Assembly (NCBI RefSeq): GCF_036785885.1
Contig: NC_092323.1
Coordinates: 14,392,501-14,456,500 of the forward strand
DNA: 64,000 nucleotides
DNA from: Coffea arabica
Lineage: Eukaryota; Streptophyta; Magnoliopsida; Gentianales; Rubiaceae
Direction of reading: 5' to 3'
Positions within the stretch are counted from its first letter, which is position 1. Each line of letters opens with the position of its first letter. Of this stretch, positions 36,004 to 46,391 are shown in pieces. The notes beneath the pieces were generated by a model that worked only from the letters and a program-made list of their open reading frames with translations, did not search any database and was not told where the DNA came from. Made by a program: the position numbers and the translations under genes.

Positions 36004-36214
36004 AGGATCCGAGGTCGTTTTTGAAAGGATCCGAGGTCGGATCATGATAAGTGAGCTCGGATCAAGAAGCTCAAATTTTTTCTGATTGCAGAAGTGGATC
36101 CGAGGCCTCGGATCCATATGGATCCGAGCTCGGATCAAGAAGCTCGAAGTTTTTCTCTGATTGCAGAAGTGGATCCGAGGCCTTGGATCCATATGGATCC
36201 GAGGCCTTGGATCC
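36004..36214. repeat. GATCCGAG palindromic array
   Basis: GATCCGAG occurs at least six times here and its reverse complement CTCGGATC at least three times. They form palindromes such as CCGAGCTCGG and GGATCCGAGGCCTCGGATCC. The array is GC-rich inside an AT-rich element. Similar arrays lie in both LTRs and in the autonomous element at 55915-56119. Confidence 0.85.
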
Positions 36215-36541
36215 ATTGAATCTGCACTTATTGCAGAATTTTTGCAATTTTCAGTTTGACCTCAATTCTTCAAAATACACCCTAGATCATTTCTATGTCA
36301 AAATAAACCATTCACACACATGTAAAATGATCTAAACATGCATTCTAAACCTCTTTAATGCATCAAAAACCATAATTACTGAATTTGAGGTATTGAGATC
36401 TTTGATCAAACTTCGCCTTTTTCACCTCATTTGGTCACTTTTGCATCTTTTTCCAAAACCTACAAATGAAAAATAACAAAATAACTCAAACTTATACTTT
36501 AAACATAAAATCACTCCAAAGTAACACCAACTTAAACAAGC

Positions 36542-36589
36542 ATTGGGTTGCCTCCCAATAAGCGCTTCTTTAAAGTCAATAGCTTGACT
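36542..36589 (-). other. Conserved double hairpin after the stop codon of the 360-aa ORF
   Basis: It starts about 16 bases past the stop codon (element sense). Hairpin 1 pairs AGTCA with TGACT. Then comes the self-complementary AAGCGCTT-like block. Hairpin 2 pairs ATTGGG with CCCAAT around loop AGGCAA. The same pair sits after the gag-pol stop at 56632-56680. Confidence 0.6.
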
Positions 36590-36604
36590 ATATCACCTCA
36601 TTTT

Positions 36605-37687
36605 TCAAGGAGGCTTAGTTAACGAATAATCCACCATTTTAGGCCTTGGTGGATCATTGTAAGGTGACTTAATAGAAAAAGCCACATGAACTAATGATGT
36701 GAGAAATGGAAGTGACTTACCTATTCCAAGTGTTTCATAGATATTACCTTGAATATGCACCACTTGAGAATTTACCAAAGGAAATGTCATGAGAGTATCT
36801 TGGGCAGCAATACCCTTAGAACCTATACTTTCAATGCACTCCTCAAGAGGGGTGAAAAATGAGTCATTAAAACTCACCTCTTGAGGCTCAAAGTTAGTTT
36901 CAAAGGTATTATCATGTGAAATGGATATTTGCTCATTGAAATATAATTGAGATTCATCATTTTCATCCAAATGCAATCCATTTTCACATACAACATTTCC
37001 ACGATTCATGCTAGGATCATTTTGCAAATTATTAGAAGAAATAACTTCACACAATACATTCAATTGCTCATGTATTCTACCATAGTGAGAAGCTAATTCA
37101 TCTATTCTTTCCTCAATCCTATCAAAACGGTCGGAAGTTGCATTTGCTAGCTTTTCTAAAGCTAACTCCCAAGATGGCTTAGAATCATTAGCTACTCTTT
37201 CTATTGCCAACTCCCAAGATGGTTTTGATTCATATTGGACACTTTCAGGTTGGTGATCATAAAAATATGAATTATCACTATAAGTACATTGATTATTCCA
37301 ACCATAAGCAGGAGAATTGCTCCAATTAGCACTATATTGATCAAAACAAGGATTGTAATGCTCTAATTCATCATAATAATCCACATTTTGTGCTTGCATA
37401 CATGTATTAATAGCATGATAACCTCCACACAAGTCACAAATCACATGATAAGAATTGAAAGCATTAACATTCCTCCCTTGCTCAATTTCATGCATCATGG
37501 TGTCCATTTGAACTTGTAACTTAATTACATCAAATTTTGCCTTTAAGAACCTTAAACCATCTTCAAAAGATATACATTCAGTAAATTCTTGGTTACCTCT
37601 GTTGAAGGAGCTTTGCACTTGGTAACCATCCATTTCCAATCTTCCACTTCTCAAGCATTGTCCTCCAAATTGACCTACCCTTCTCAT
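36605..37687 (-). CDS. Nucleocapsid-like zinc-knuckle protein of a non-autonomous retroelement, 360 aa
   Basis: A continuous frame from ATG at 37685-37687 to TGA at 36605-36607. It has a CCHC zinc knuckle (Cys84, Cys87, His91, Cys96; CDLCGGYHAINTC). A Tyr/Asn-rich linker (104-146) follows, then the tandem repeat SKPSWELAIERVAND / SKPSWELALEKLANA (154-183), then a helical segment TSDRFDRIEERIDELA. The autonomous gag-pol has the same order: knuckle, linker, [10 protein letters not shown] and [15 protein letters not shown]. The C-terminal IQGNIYETLGIGK resembles the [13 protein letters not shown] segment after the protease there. The capsid domain, protease and everything beyond are absent, so this looks like fused remnants kept open. 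It may bind element RNA. Confidence 0.85.
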   Translation of the reverse strand: MRRVGQFGGQCLRSGRLEMDGYQVQSSFNRGNQEFTECISFEDGLRFLKAKFDVIKLQVQMDTMMHEIEQGRNVNAFNSYHVICDLCGGYHAINTCMQAQNVDYYDELEHYNPCFDQYSANWSNSPAYGWNNQCTYSDNSYFYDHQPESVQYESKPSWELAIERVANDSKPSWELALEKLANATSDRFDRIEERIDELASHYGRIHEQLNVLCEVISSNNLQNDPSMNRGNVVCENGLHLDENDESQLYFNEQISISHDNTFETNFEPQEVSFNDSFFTPLEECIESIGSKGIAAQDTLMTFPLVNSQVVHIQGNIYETLGIGKSLPFLTSLVHVAFSIKSPYNDPPRPKMVDYSLTKPP

Positions 37688-37854
37688 TACCTAAAATTGC
37701 TTTTAAACAACCTCAAAAGCAAAATTAGTAAGAAAAATAGGTAATGAAACATACACACATAAAATACAAAAATAACAGAAAATAACATTCACATTATAAC
37801 TAATATTATGTCTAAACTAATAAAGTTGCTCTTCACACCGATATTGCCAAATCT

Positions 37855-37872
37855 TCCCCGGCAACGGCGCCA
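37855..37872 (-). promoter_or_regulatory. Primer-binding site, tRNA-Asp
   Basis: On the plus strand TCCCCGGCAACGGCGCCA equals the 3' end of plant tRNA-Asp, so the element's RNA is complementary to it. A 6-base spacer separates it from the LTR start at 37879, as in the larger element. Confidence 0.9.
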
Positions 37873-37878
37873 AAAACT

Positions 37879-39679
37879 TGACGTGCGCGGAGTATACATA
37901 TACAATTAAGCTCATCCTAATCAAGTTTTATATTTATAAACTCCTAAATACCCCACACGCGATTTATCGCAAGTATACGAATCGTGAGCGAGTATAGGGT
38001 ATTAAGGGTCGATCCCACAAGGAAGATTGCAATTACCGGTACTACTAAAGCTTCTCTATTATTTAGACTATCAATGAATTATAACAAATTAAACCTACTG
38101 AAATTATACAAAATAACAAATGAAAGCTCCTTAGGTTGTGGTATCCCTAACTACTCATGCAAGTGTTATATTTGGATCATTGAGTACTACATCTAGGCTA
38201 GTTATGGTGTAATTTCCTTATGCATTTGAATCCTACTTTCGTAGTGAATCAATTATATTTATAACTAATCCATACCTATTCTCATGGTTATGAAATTAGC
38301 TACAAGTTCATTTCTTCAATGAAATTACATGAAATGAATCACTAAAAACCACATAAGTGCACCTCTACTTTCGTGAGTGTACTCCCTATGTTTAGCACTT
38401 CTTGAACTAGTGTTAAATCTCAATTTTCATTGCAGAAACAACACCTTAGATCATCACAATCAATGGTACCAGATTAATCATGATTTAAAGAGCTAAAATG
38501 CTAAATAACTTGCTCAAATCATAGCAGTCAAATAGCCAAATAATAAGCACTAACAATCATAGAAAGTTCAACCAAACCCAAGGTATAAACTTTAGAAACA
38601 CATAATAAACACAAAATCCAGAACTTGTATATTAACTAAACTTGGAATCAAATACAAAGATAAAGAGTTTGGAAGGAATACAACCCTCGTCACATGAGCT
38701 TTCTTCCTTGCCTTCTTCATCCTCCATCTTCATCCTAATCTAGATAATAAACAAGAATGGAAAAGCTACACTACTCTATACTAAGCTAAACTAACACTAG
38801 GGAGATGAAAGAGCTACATTTCTGCAGCTTCAAGCTTTCTCCCGTAGCTCACTCTATATTTTTCTGCTATGAACTCCCCATCTCCTTTTTTGCAATGAAT
38901 TTGGCTATTTAATGATGAAAGGTGGTCAAGAAATGAGGATTACATCTCCCTTTTACAGCTGGGAATGTTTCTCACATGTCTAGCATCCAATGTGAGTTGG
39001 TGGAGGTGAAATTGAGTTTTACGCGTACAGAGCAGCCTTTTCTGACTAGTGATCCGAGCTGCTACAGTACCTCGGATCCACTAACCCAGAAACAACCGAG
39101 GGTTCGGATGAATAGTGGATCCGAGTGTGGATCACTTGCTCTGTTTTTGGCCCAACTTCAACCGATCTTTTCTTGATGATAAAAGCTGATTTAGCTCTTG
39201 ACCAAAACATAAAACTTGTAGCCCTTTGAGTTAGCTTTCCAATGCATCAAGAATCACCTCATTTGGATCTGTGTAGGCTGAGAAATGACTGAAATACCCT
39301 TACCTGCTCATTGCCCTGTTCCAGTTTCGACCAGTAGAAATTTGCTATTGTAATTCGGCATTTTGACCTGGAAAACCTTCAAACTGGATTTAGATGTCTT
39401 CACCAAAGTTGTAGATCTATCTCTTATCTTCAAATGGGTTCAAGAATCATCCCAATCCGATCATTGTAACTCAAGTTATAGCCGAAATACGAAAATGTGT
39501 CAAAACTGTCAAAATACACAAAATCCAAGTAAAAAGTGATAAAAACCTCATTTAATCACTTAAAAGCATTTTTCACCAATTATAGCCAAAATGATTCATA
39601 TTCTTCCAATAATATAACCAAAGTGACTAAAAATAATATAAAATGTCATACAATTATTACGTAAATTAGTCACTTATCA
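37879..39679 (-). repeat. LTR (element-sense 5' LTR), 1801 bp
   Basis: Nearly identical to 32742-34564. It lacks 22 bases between two GATCC motifs near 39080, which looks like a slip between the repeats. Confidence 0.92.
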
Positions 39680-41550
39680 AGTTGAATGTTATTATCTAGG
39701 TTAATTATGGCGTAATTTTTTAATGTATATGAAATCTACTCTAATAGTGAATCAACTATACTCGCAGCTAAGTCATACCTACTCTCATGGTTATGAAATT
39801 AACTATAAGATCATTTTTTCTATGAAACTACATGGAACAAGCCACTAAACCCATAAAGGTGCACCTCTATTCTCGTGAGTAGGTTCTCTAGGTTTAGCAC
39901 TTCTTTGAACTAATGTCAAATCCCAATTTTTATTGCAAATTTAACACCTTAAGATTCTGACAATTAATTGCCCGTTAATCATGATTACAAAAACAAAAGT
40001 GCTAAATAATTTGCTAAAAAATATAGCTCAAATAATCATGAAAATATCACATAACAATCGTAGAAGTTCATCCACACTTAGGTATAAAAACTAGTAAAAC
40101 ATGAAAATTATGAAAATAAGATCCAAACTAGTATTATAACCAAACATTAGAATCAATACAAGAAATAAAATAATTGGAGAAATATCACCCTTGTCACATG
40201 AGTTCTAAACTCTCCATCTTCATCCTCAACTTCATCTATATTTAGTTACATACAAGACTTGGATGAAACAAACTATACTAATTACCCTAACTAATGAACT
40301 AAGGAAATTTTAGTGAAAGAATATTTTTATACAGTTTCTCTAGATTCCAAAGTTCTATAATAGGCTCAAAAAAGGCCCTATTTATAGAAAATTGAAGCTT
40401 CAAATGAGTTTTTAAAGTTGATGTAAAATTTTCACGGGATTCCCAAAATATTCTTCTACTAGTCTCCACGGTCTTCTTTACAGCTACAATCGAAATTCTT
40501 CCTGGAATTGAGCTGTAAAAAGTTATAAAAATACGTGGCCGTGCACGTTGCACAACTTCCTTAAGAATACGTGGGGTCAATATGCAGGTGTAATGTTGCA
40601 TATTGCACCCGTGTGTTGCCTTCTCTGCAGGTTTGCATTTTTCTAATCAGTCTTCAACTTTGTTCTATTTTTACACCAATTTCAACTGATATTTTATTGA
40701 TGATGAAGGCCGCAATAAATCTTGTATAAAACATAAAAGTTGCTCCCCTTGAATTAGCTTTTCAATTCATCAAGAATCATCTAATTTGGAGTTCTGTAGA
40801 TTGAGAAATAACCAAAATACCCTTAACCGGTCAATCCTCTATTTTAACTTTTGACAATAAAAATGGTTGACTGTATTTTGACTTTTTGATTAGAAAAATT
40901 CATGAACTAGATTTTGATGTATCCATAAAAAAATATAGATGTCTTAGCTTCAAAGTGGCTTAAGAATCATTTAAATCCAATGCTTGTAACTCAAGTTATA
41001 GCCAAAATATTAGAGGGTGTGAAAGCTGTCAAACTTTACTTTTTTATAACTTGATTGCATTTCATCTTTTGAACATTTTGCACTTCATATTCTTCTTAAA
41101 TCACTTTAAATCATCAATAATCAACCAAATATATTCTCAACTCACTCCATATAATGATTGCATCATTAAACCCTACAAAAACATGAATTTTTTCACTATT
41201 CAAATCCATAAAAATCCAATTTTTCTCATTGAAACCACAAAATGCATACTTCACTAGAAACTTATTTAATTAGTTATAAAGATGACTAAAACATACCAAA
41301 ACTAAATAATAAAAAAAACACTTAAAACACACAAAATATACACTTATTAGTCCTCTATAAAAAAATCTTCAAAGGATTGCCACATTAGAAATCTTGTCAG
41401 GAACTCGTCTGAACATGTTTTTAGACAATCAACAAGAAGAAATCAAGTCTCTAGTGAAAAATCTGCATAGAAAGTCAACCCAAAATTTTGCAAGAGTTGA
41501 GATAAAATCCCAGATAATGAAACTGACAATTAACAATATAATGACAATCA

Positions 41551-41731
41551 CACTGTTTGGATTGGCCATTTGTTCAAAAACAAGTTTTTTAAATACAATG
41601 TTACAGTAATACATAATAACTCAAAAAACATCTCATCCATACAATATATCAAATATTTCAAAAAAAATTTCATATACACTGCTACAATAAAATTTTTCAA
41701 AAACACTCTAAAAAACAACTAATCCATACAG
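41551..41731. mobile_element. MITE inside the P450 pseudogene exon
   Basis: The left end CACTGTTTGGATTGGCC and the reverse-complemented right end CTGTATGGATTAGTTG are related. Inner blocks GTTACAGTAATAC and CACTGCTACAATAAAA mirror each other. The intact paralogue runs straight through NNIMTMFSGKRYYG at this point. The exact target duplication is unclear. Confidence 0.65.
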
Positions 41732-42069
41732 AATGAATGTTTTTGGGAAAACGATACTATGGAACTGAAATGGAAGATAATAAGGAGTCCTTTCTATTTC
41801 ATGATATTGTTAAGGAAATGTTTGAGTTGCTTCATTTCAATCCGGTGGATTTCTTGCCAATTCTCAGGTGGATTGGTTTTACGAATGTTGAAAGAAAAAT
41901 GCTAGAATTTCAGAAAAAAATCTGATGAGTTCTTGCAACATTTGCCAGATGCTCAACGATCTTGTCCAAGAACTGCAGGTGGAAGGAGGACAATCATTGA
42001 AGTATTGCTGTCTATGCAAGAATTGGAACCTGAATAGTACTAAGATGAAATAATCAAAGGCTTTATACA

Positions 42070-43161
42070 GGTATGTGGTAAATATTGATAATTGATTTTA
42101 ATATAGCCCAATGCAGGTTCTAGAAAAGTGAAAGATTTACCTACAAATTGTGGAATGACCACCAAACGATCATAATATATTTAGGATAATATACATGGTC
42201 TTTTCTGGCATTTAACAATCCTTTTGAGCTGCCATATACTACCCTTATTCTCTTCTACATTGCACTTTTTAAAAGTTTATTTGAGTTTTCACTTTGACAA
42301 TATAAATTTTTTAATTTTAAAAGTACACTGCTTAAAGTTTTTAAATGTGTCTGAATCTACCTCAGTCATAATTATTTGTATTATGAGTTGGACTAAATTT
42401 ACAAAATTTCTTGCAAGTTTAACATGGGCGGTGGTGGTGGTGGTTCATTTCAAGGATTTCTACTGATTCGAGTTGTATCACTAATGATTCGATCGGCCAA
42501 ATTTTGAGAACCATTTGACACTTCAAAGTACCAAGTGTAAGTGATTGAAACTTTATTAGTAGTGCAGAGTGGAATAAACACGAAAAAAAAAAGAAAAAAA
42601 AAAGATCAAAGGAAGTATGTACGTGAACCATTATCTTCAGTCAAAATGAAATAAATGAAAAGGTAATACCTTTTGTTGAAAATTCAACTTTTGATTTGGT
42701 GTTTTTTGAATATTTTAAGTAGTGAAATGCAACAGATATCTTGTACGTTTTGTAGACACACAGCTATATTAGAAAAACAGAATACAATTTGCAAATCTGG
42801 TTAAATAAAATTGAGGACGTAATTACTAGTCTTAAATGCAATGGAATTTAGCAAGTCTTAATTTTCCTAATAGGATTGGCTAAGAAAATTTAGAGTAGTC
42901 TCAATTGTTACCAACCTAAAGGCTAAGATCCTTAGAGCAATATGTAACTGCTGCAAATGTCAAACTACCAATTCAGTAATTGTTGCAAAAAAATAGCTGC
43001 CAAAAATTTATTGGTTTTCCAGTAATAAAGAGCAATATGTAACAAATTAAATTAATAGTTTAAGAAGTAAACTGCAAATAGGTCATAGTTCCAGCTTTGC
43101 AGTTGGCAATCAACGCTTTTCAACTTCCTGTCTAGCATGATGTTAACATTGATGTGGTGAG
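42070..43161. other. Intron of the split CYP81 pseudogene
   Basis: AT-rich sequence between the degraded exon 1 and exon 2. It parallels the CYP81 intron in places (a TTTCATGGATTTCTGCTG-like stretch near 26990 and 42450). No gene is seen. Confidence 0.6.
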
Positions 43162-43774
43162 ACGCTACTGGCTGCGGGGTCAGATACTTCATCCATCACA
43201 GCAGAGTGGGCTATGTCTCTTCTGCTAAACCATCCTCAAGAGCTGAAAAGGGCTAGAACTGAGCTAGACAGAACAACTGGTCAAAACCGTTTAATAGAAG
43301 AACAAGATCTTCCTAATCTGCCTTACCTCCGAAGCATCATTTATGAGTCACAAAGATTACATATCCAGCTGCTCCAACTCTCGTTCCGTGCGAATCATCA
43401 AGTGATAGCACCATTGGGAACCACAATATGCCCTCTAAACCTTTGTTGATGGTAAATGCTTGGGCTATTCATAGGGATCCTCAGCTGTGGGATGATCCTG
43501 AGAGTTTCAAGCCCGAAAGGTTCTTAGGCCTGGAAAATGATGCATCCAAGTACAGGTTCATACCATTTGGTTTTGGTAGGGAGGATTTGTCCTGGTGCTG
43601 GCCTCGCCAATCGGTTGGTGGGATAGGCTTTGGGAGCGTTGGTTCAGTGCTTTGATTGGGAGAGGATTAGCAATGAGTTGGTAGATTTATCTGAAGCTGC
43701 AGAAATCACAGTGCCTAAGGCCTTGCCATTAATTAGAGGCAATTTGCAAGCCTCGCGAAGCCTGGGAGCATCGG

Positions 43775-43850
43775 AAATGCAGCAGTTGCTCTTGATGAAT
43801 ATCGCCACTGGCTTTTCTGACCACAATCTACTTAAGAACTTAGAATATGT
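43775..43850 (-). pseudogene. Glutaredoxin 5' fragment
   Basis: Read on the minus strand it encodes [18 protein letters not shown], matching SEKPVVIFSKSNCCISHA of the intact glutaredoxin at 46083-46391. It is cut off just after the CCIS active site and joined to the tail of the CYP81 pseudogene. The start region has also decayed. Confidence 0.85.
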
Positions 43851-44872
43851 TGAGAGGAAGCTTGAGGCTTGTTTTGAGAAAAATCTTGAATTGCATAAAG
43901 GTATATATAGAGGGCTAAGGATGATAGATCGCAACAGTTTTCTTCAAGTAGGAAAAGAAAGAATCTCTAAGATTTTGCACCTAAAGGTGATGCTTGGATA
44001 ATATCAGCAGCTATACAAATAGAATAAAGGTTCGATCTTTCTTAGACAACATGAAATCTTAAGATGCATTAGCATGCTGATAACATTGACAACAGGAAGG
44101 TGTACTATGGTTTATGAATATCAGTTTCATTTAAGTGTATGATGCATTGAAGTTTCTAAAGTGGAAGGCCCCAACACAATAAGACCTTTTCGGAATGACT
44201 AATAAGACCCTTCTCCAATGAGCACAACTGTAATTCCTTTGATTGTTTAAGGATAATATCACGTCTGATTATGTTCCATTGTTTCCTTTAACCCTTTTCT
44301 TTATGCAGATTTACTTACCAAAATATCTTAGGCCATCTCTCGCAAAGGAATTGAAGTTTTCTTTTCTTTCTTTCTTTTTGTTATCTGTAAGGAATAAAGA
44401 TAGGAGGAATTGAAGTTGTTGTTTTTATGCTTTATCAAAGTTGAAATTAAACCGATCCTCCCCTAATGGTCATGGTCTAGAAATCCAGTACAAAAGTGAC
44501 AAGAACGTACAAAGAAGGATTGTAGCAGATTCTCCATTTCTAAGGAACATTTTTGTCTAACACAGAAATGATGCCTTCCTAGACCTTCTCCACATGTTTA
44601 AACGGATCGAATCACAATACAGAAGATCCAACCCTATTATCCTTTCCATAGATATTTAATGGATCCATGGTTGGTTTCTATGCTTTTTCTTATTTAAAAC
44701 TTTTAAATTGATTTAATATGAGTAACAAGTGCCAGTTTGGTGCTCCTACCTTGGGTTTATTTTCTTATACAAATTGAAAATAATTGGAAGCAATGTGCTT
44801 AATTTGCAAAGACCGGGCCGCTTTTTAAATTAAGCCAATAAAGGAAGTTTTTATTGTAAGGAAATGCTCCTA

Positions 44873-45606
44873 TGCATAATTATTAACCCCGGCCTGATAT
44901 TGGCATTGAACTAATCAATTCGGTGAATTGGCGACTTAGCAGGATTGAGTTAGTAGTTGGAATGAATAAGGAAGAAATTAGTTAACTGGTCAATGACTTA
45001 TCGGTTCAACTAGTAAATTCAAAAAATTGTGAGTTCAACCATTGATTCAATAATTATATATTATCTTTAAAAGTTTTAATATGCAATTTTTTTTATACTA
45101 ATGAACATGGTTCAATCACTAACCTACGGTTGAATCTAGCGAGACCATGCTAGTAGGTGAACCGGATAAGGTAGAAACCAGTTGACTAATTAATGACTCG
45201 TACATTTCCTCTAGAGGAGTTGACCACCACATTAATTATGAAGTGAAAGATATTAAGGGTTCAAACCTAACCTCATATCAATATATCTCTATATGAGACT
45301 TGTTCTAGTGCACCCGTCTGATCTGATAATGGTTCAGTCCCCATCAGGTCCCTCGACTCAGTTGGACCACCCTCTAAAGTAGGCTTAATGATTCGTTGGT
45401 TCAACTAATAAATTAAGAAAATCACTAGTTTAACTATTGATTCGATAATTATATTATTTTAGATATTTTAATCTACTAGTATTTTTTTTTATGCTTATAT
45501 ATGCATGGTTCAATCACTAAATCATCTGTTGAATCAATCTTTCAAAAAAAAAAATCCTTTGAATCAATACTTTGTGGGGTCGGTTTTCGGACTAGATTTA
45601 ATAACT
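44873..45606. mobile_element. 734-bp insertion with 9-bp target duplication (MULE-like)
   Basis: ATGCTCCTA flanks it at 44864-44872 and 45607-45615. The paralogous copy of the duplication has a single ATGCTCCTATGAGC at about 47849, the empty site. A 9-bp duplication points to a Mutator-like element. The ends (AATTATTAACC, and reverse-complemented AGTTATTAAAT) are weakly inverted. Inside, the phrase GGTTCAATCACTAA occurs twice (about 45110 and 45509). It includes the CACCCGTCTGATCTG repeat. No coding region. Confidence 0.7.
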
Positions 45607-45700
45607 ATGCTCCTAGGAGCTAAGCAACTATTCAGTTTCATCTTTTGTAACTGATTTACCATATAGTTTGAATTAATTTGAAGTAACATGAACGAAAATG

Positions 45701-46082
45701 AGTCGAGCACAATTTTTGCATTTGAAGCTCACCTCTATGGGAATATATCCTGCATTCAAGTTTAAGTAACCTAATCAACAGTTGTATTAAAAAGAGTCTT
45801 ATTTATCAAAGTATGCGATAAGATAATCACCTAAAGTTGTTTCTCCTCCTTGCACTACTGGAAAACTGTAAATGCACTTACACACTGACATATCTAACTC
45901 TAACTCGATATTATTACACAGCTAAAAGAGACTCAAAGTTGATCAAAACGTTGGCTTAGTGCAACTGCTGTATCTTCATGACAAAACCCTTCTCACCTAA
46001 AGATTGCAAAAGGGGAGGAAAAAGGGAACAGAATCAGAAAAGAGACCGAGGCTGAAATATGCAGATGGTGCCTTAAGTACAA
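45701..46082. other. Intergenic region 3' of the glutaredoxin gene
   Basis: Probably holds the glutaredoxin 3' UTR (minus strand) in its right part. Nothing else recognised. Confidence 0.45.
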
Positions 46083-46391
46083 TCACATCCATATAGCGTT
46101 GGCTTCGATAAGCAATGGTTTCAACTTGCCTCGAATGTTGAGGCTCAGAACCTCAGTGGAACCGCCAACAAATAGCTTCCCTATGAAAACAGCAGGAACA
46201 CTAGGATTACATCCTAATGTTAGCAATGCATTCTCAATATCCCTTCCTTTCGGGTGATGATCAAGCTCACAAACCGTAGGATTCGCCCCAAAGCTTCTTA
46301 TCAGCATCTTGATAGCATGGGAAATGCAGCAGTTGCTCTTGCTGAAGATCACAACTGGCTTTTCTGACCCCAATCCCCTCACTGTTTCCAT
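46083..46391 (-). CDS. CC-type (class III, ROXY-like) glutaredoxin, 102 aa
   Basis: A single exon from ATG at 46389-46391 to TGA at 46083-46085. The active site is CCIS (SNCCISHAIK), followed by the glutaredoxin glutathione-binding features VPAVFIG and GGSTEV. This is the land-plant CC-type family, and the CCxS form is typical of the Arabidopsis GRXS3-8 group. The C-terminus is NAIWM where relatives have GAIWV or ALWL-type ends. CC-type glutaredoxins act with TGA bZIP factors in nitrate signalling, flower development and stress responses. The substrate of this one is unknown. Length is normal. Its 5' part and promoter were duplicated to 43.8-45.7 kb. Confidence 0.93.
   Translation of the reverse strand: METVRGLGSEKPVVIFSKSNCCISHAIKMLIRSFGANPTVCELDHHPKGRDIENALLTLGCNPSVPAVFIGKLFVGGSTEVLSLNIRGKLKPLLIEANAIWM

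Larger units (their letters stand above)
32742..39679 (-). mobile_element. Young non-autonomous Athila-like LTR element, 6.9 kb
   Basis: Both LTRs run from TGACGTGCGCGG to CACTTATCA. The target duplication AGTTG is perfect (32737-32741 and 39680-39684). The tRNA-Asp primer-binding site (37855-37872) and polypurine tract (34565-34582) put the element on the minus strand. The 3.3-kb interior holds one open frame (36605-37687) for a 360-aa zinc-knuckle protein. I find no capsid, protease, RT, RNase H or integrase. The LTRs differ by about six substitutions and one 22-bp indel by eye, so insertion was recent. It resembles the class of gag-carrying non-autonomous elements (TR-GAG-like). Confidence 0.92.
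32458..41350 (-). mobile_element. Old solo LTR in the P450 pseudogene, itself interrupted
   Basis: The two halves, 32458-32741 and 39685-41350 (about 1.95 kb together), align with the LTRs of the nested element: TATTGATCCCACAG against GGTCGATCCCACAAG, shared TTTATTATTTAGACT, and TAGTGAATCAACTATACTC. TTCTC (32453-32457) and TCCTC (41351-41355) are a likely diverged target duplication; the intact paralogue reads GGTCCTCTCTGG there. I see no internal domains, so this is a solo LTR of the same broad family, older than its guest. Confidence 0.75.
32082..43768 (+). pseudogene. CYP81-like P450 pseudogene split by nested LTR elements and a MITE
   Basis: The exon 1 N-terminus lies at 32082-32457 (MEQNFFSNVS, then LPPSPHSLPIVGHL, to about residue 125). 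Exon 1 resumes at 41351 and runs to the GT at about 42070; exon 2 is 43162-43768. The break is a solo LTR plus a nested young element (32458-41350). A MITE at about 41551-41731 splits the stretch between NNIMTI and GKRYYG. One extra A in QKKK (41915-41925) shifts the frame, and stops follow LEPE. Exon 2 has a 2-base insertion after YESQRL and one extra G before the heme Cys codon. A TATAAATA box (32035-32042) still precedes the ATG. The last nine codons or so are replaced by glutaredoxin-derived DNA. Clearly dead. Confidence 0.92.
43769..45700. repeat. Segmental duplication, copy A (upstream flank of a glutaredoxin gene)
   Basis: About 43775-44872 and 45607-45700 align with 46318-47895. Shared landmarks are GGAAATGCAGCAGTTGCTCT, CTTGGATAATATCAGC, TAGCAGATTCTCCATTTCT and ATGCTCCTA followed by AGCTAA. 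Copy A was later split by a 734-bp element. Confidence 0.82.

Noticed and set aside
36004-36214. CRISPR-like array
   Set aside because: Eukaryotic context, irregular spacing and palindromic units; it belongs to a retroelement spacer.
41051-41257. Independent short gene
   Set aside because: It lies inside the old solo LTR and has no domain.
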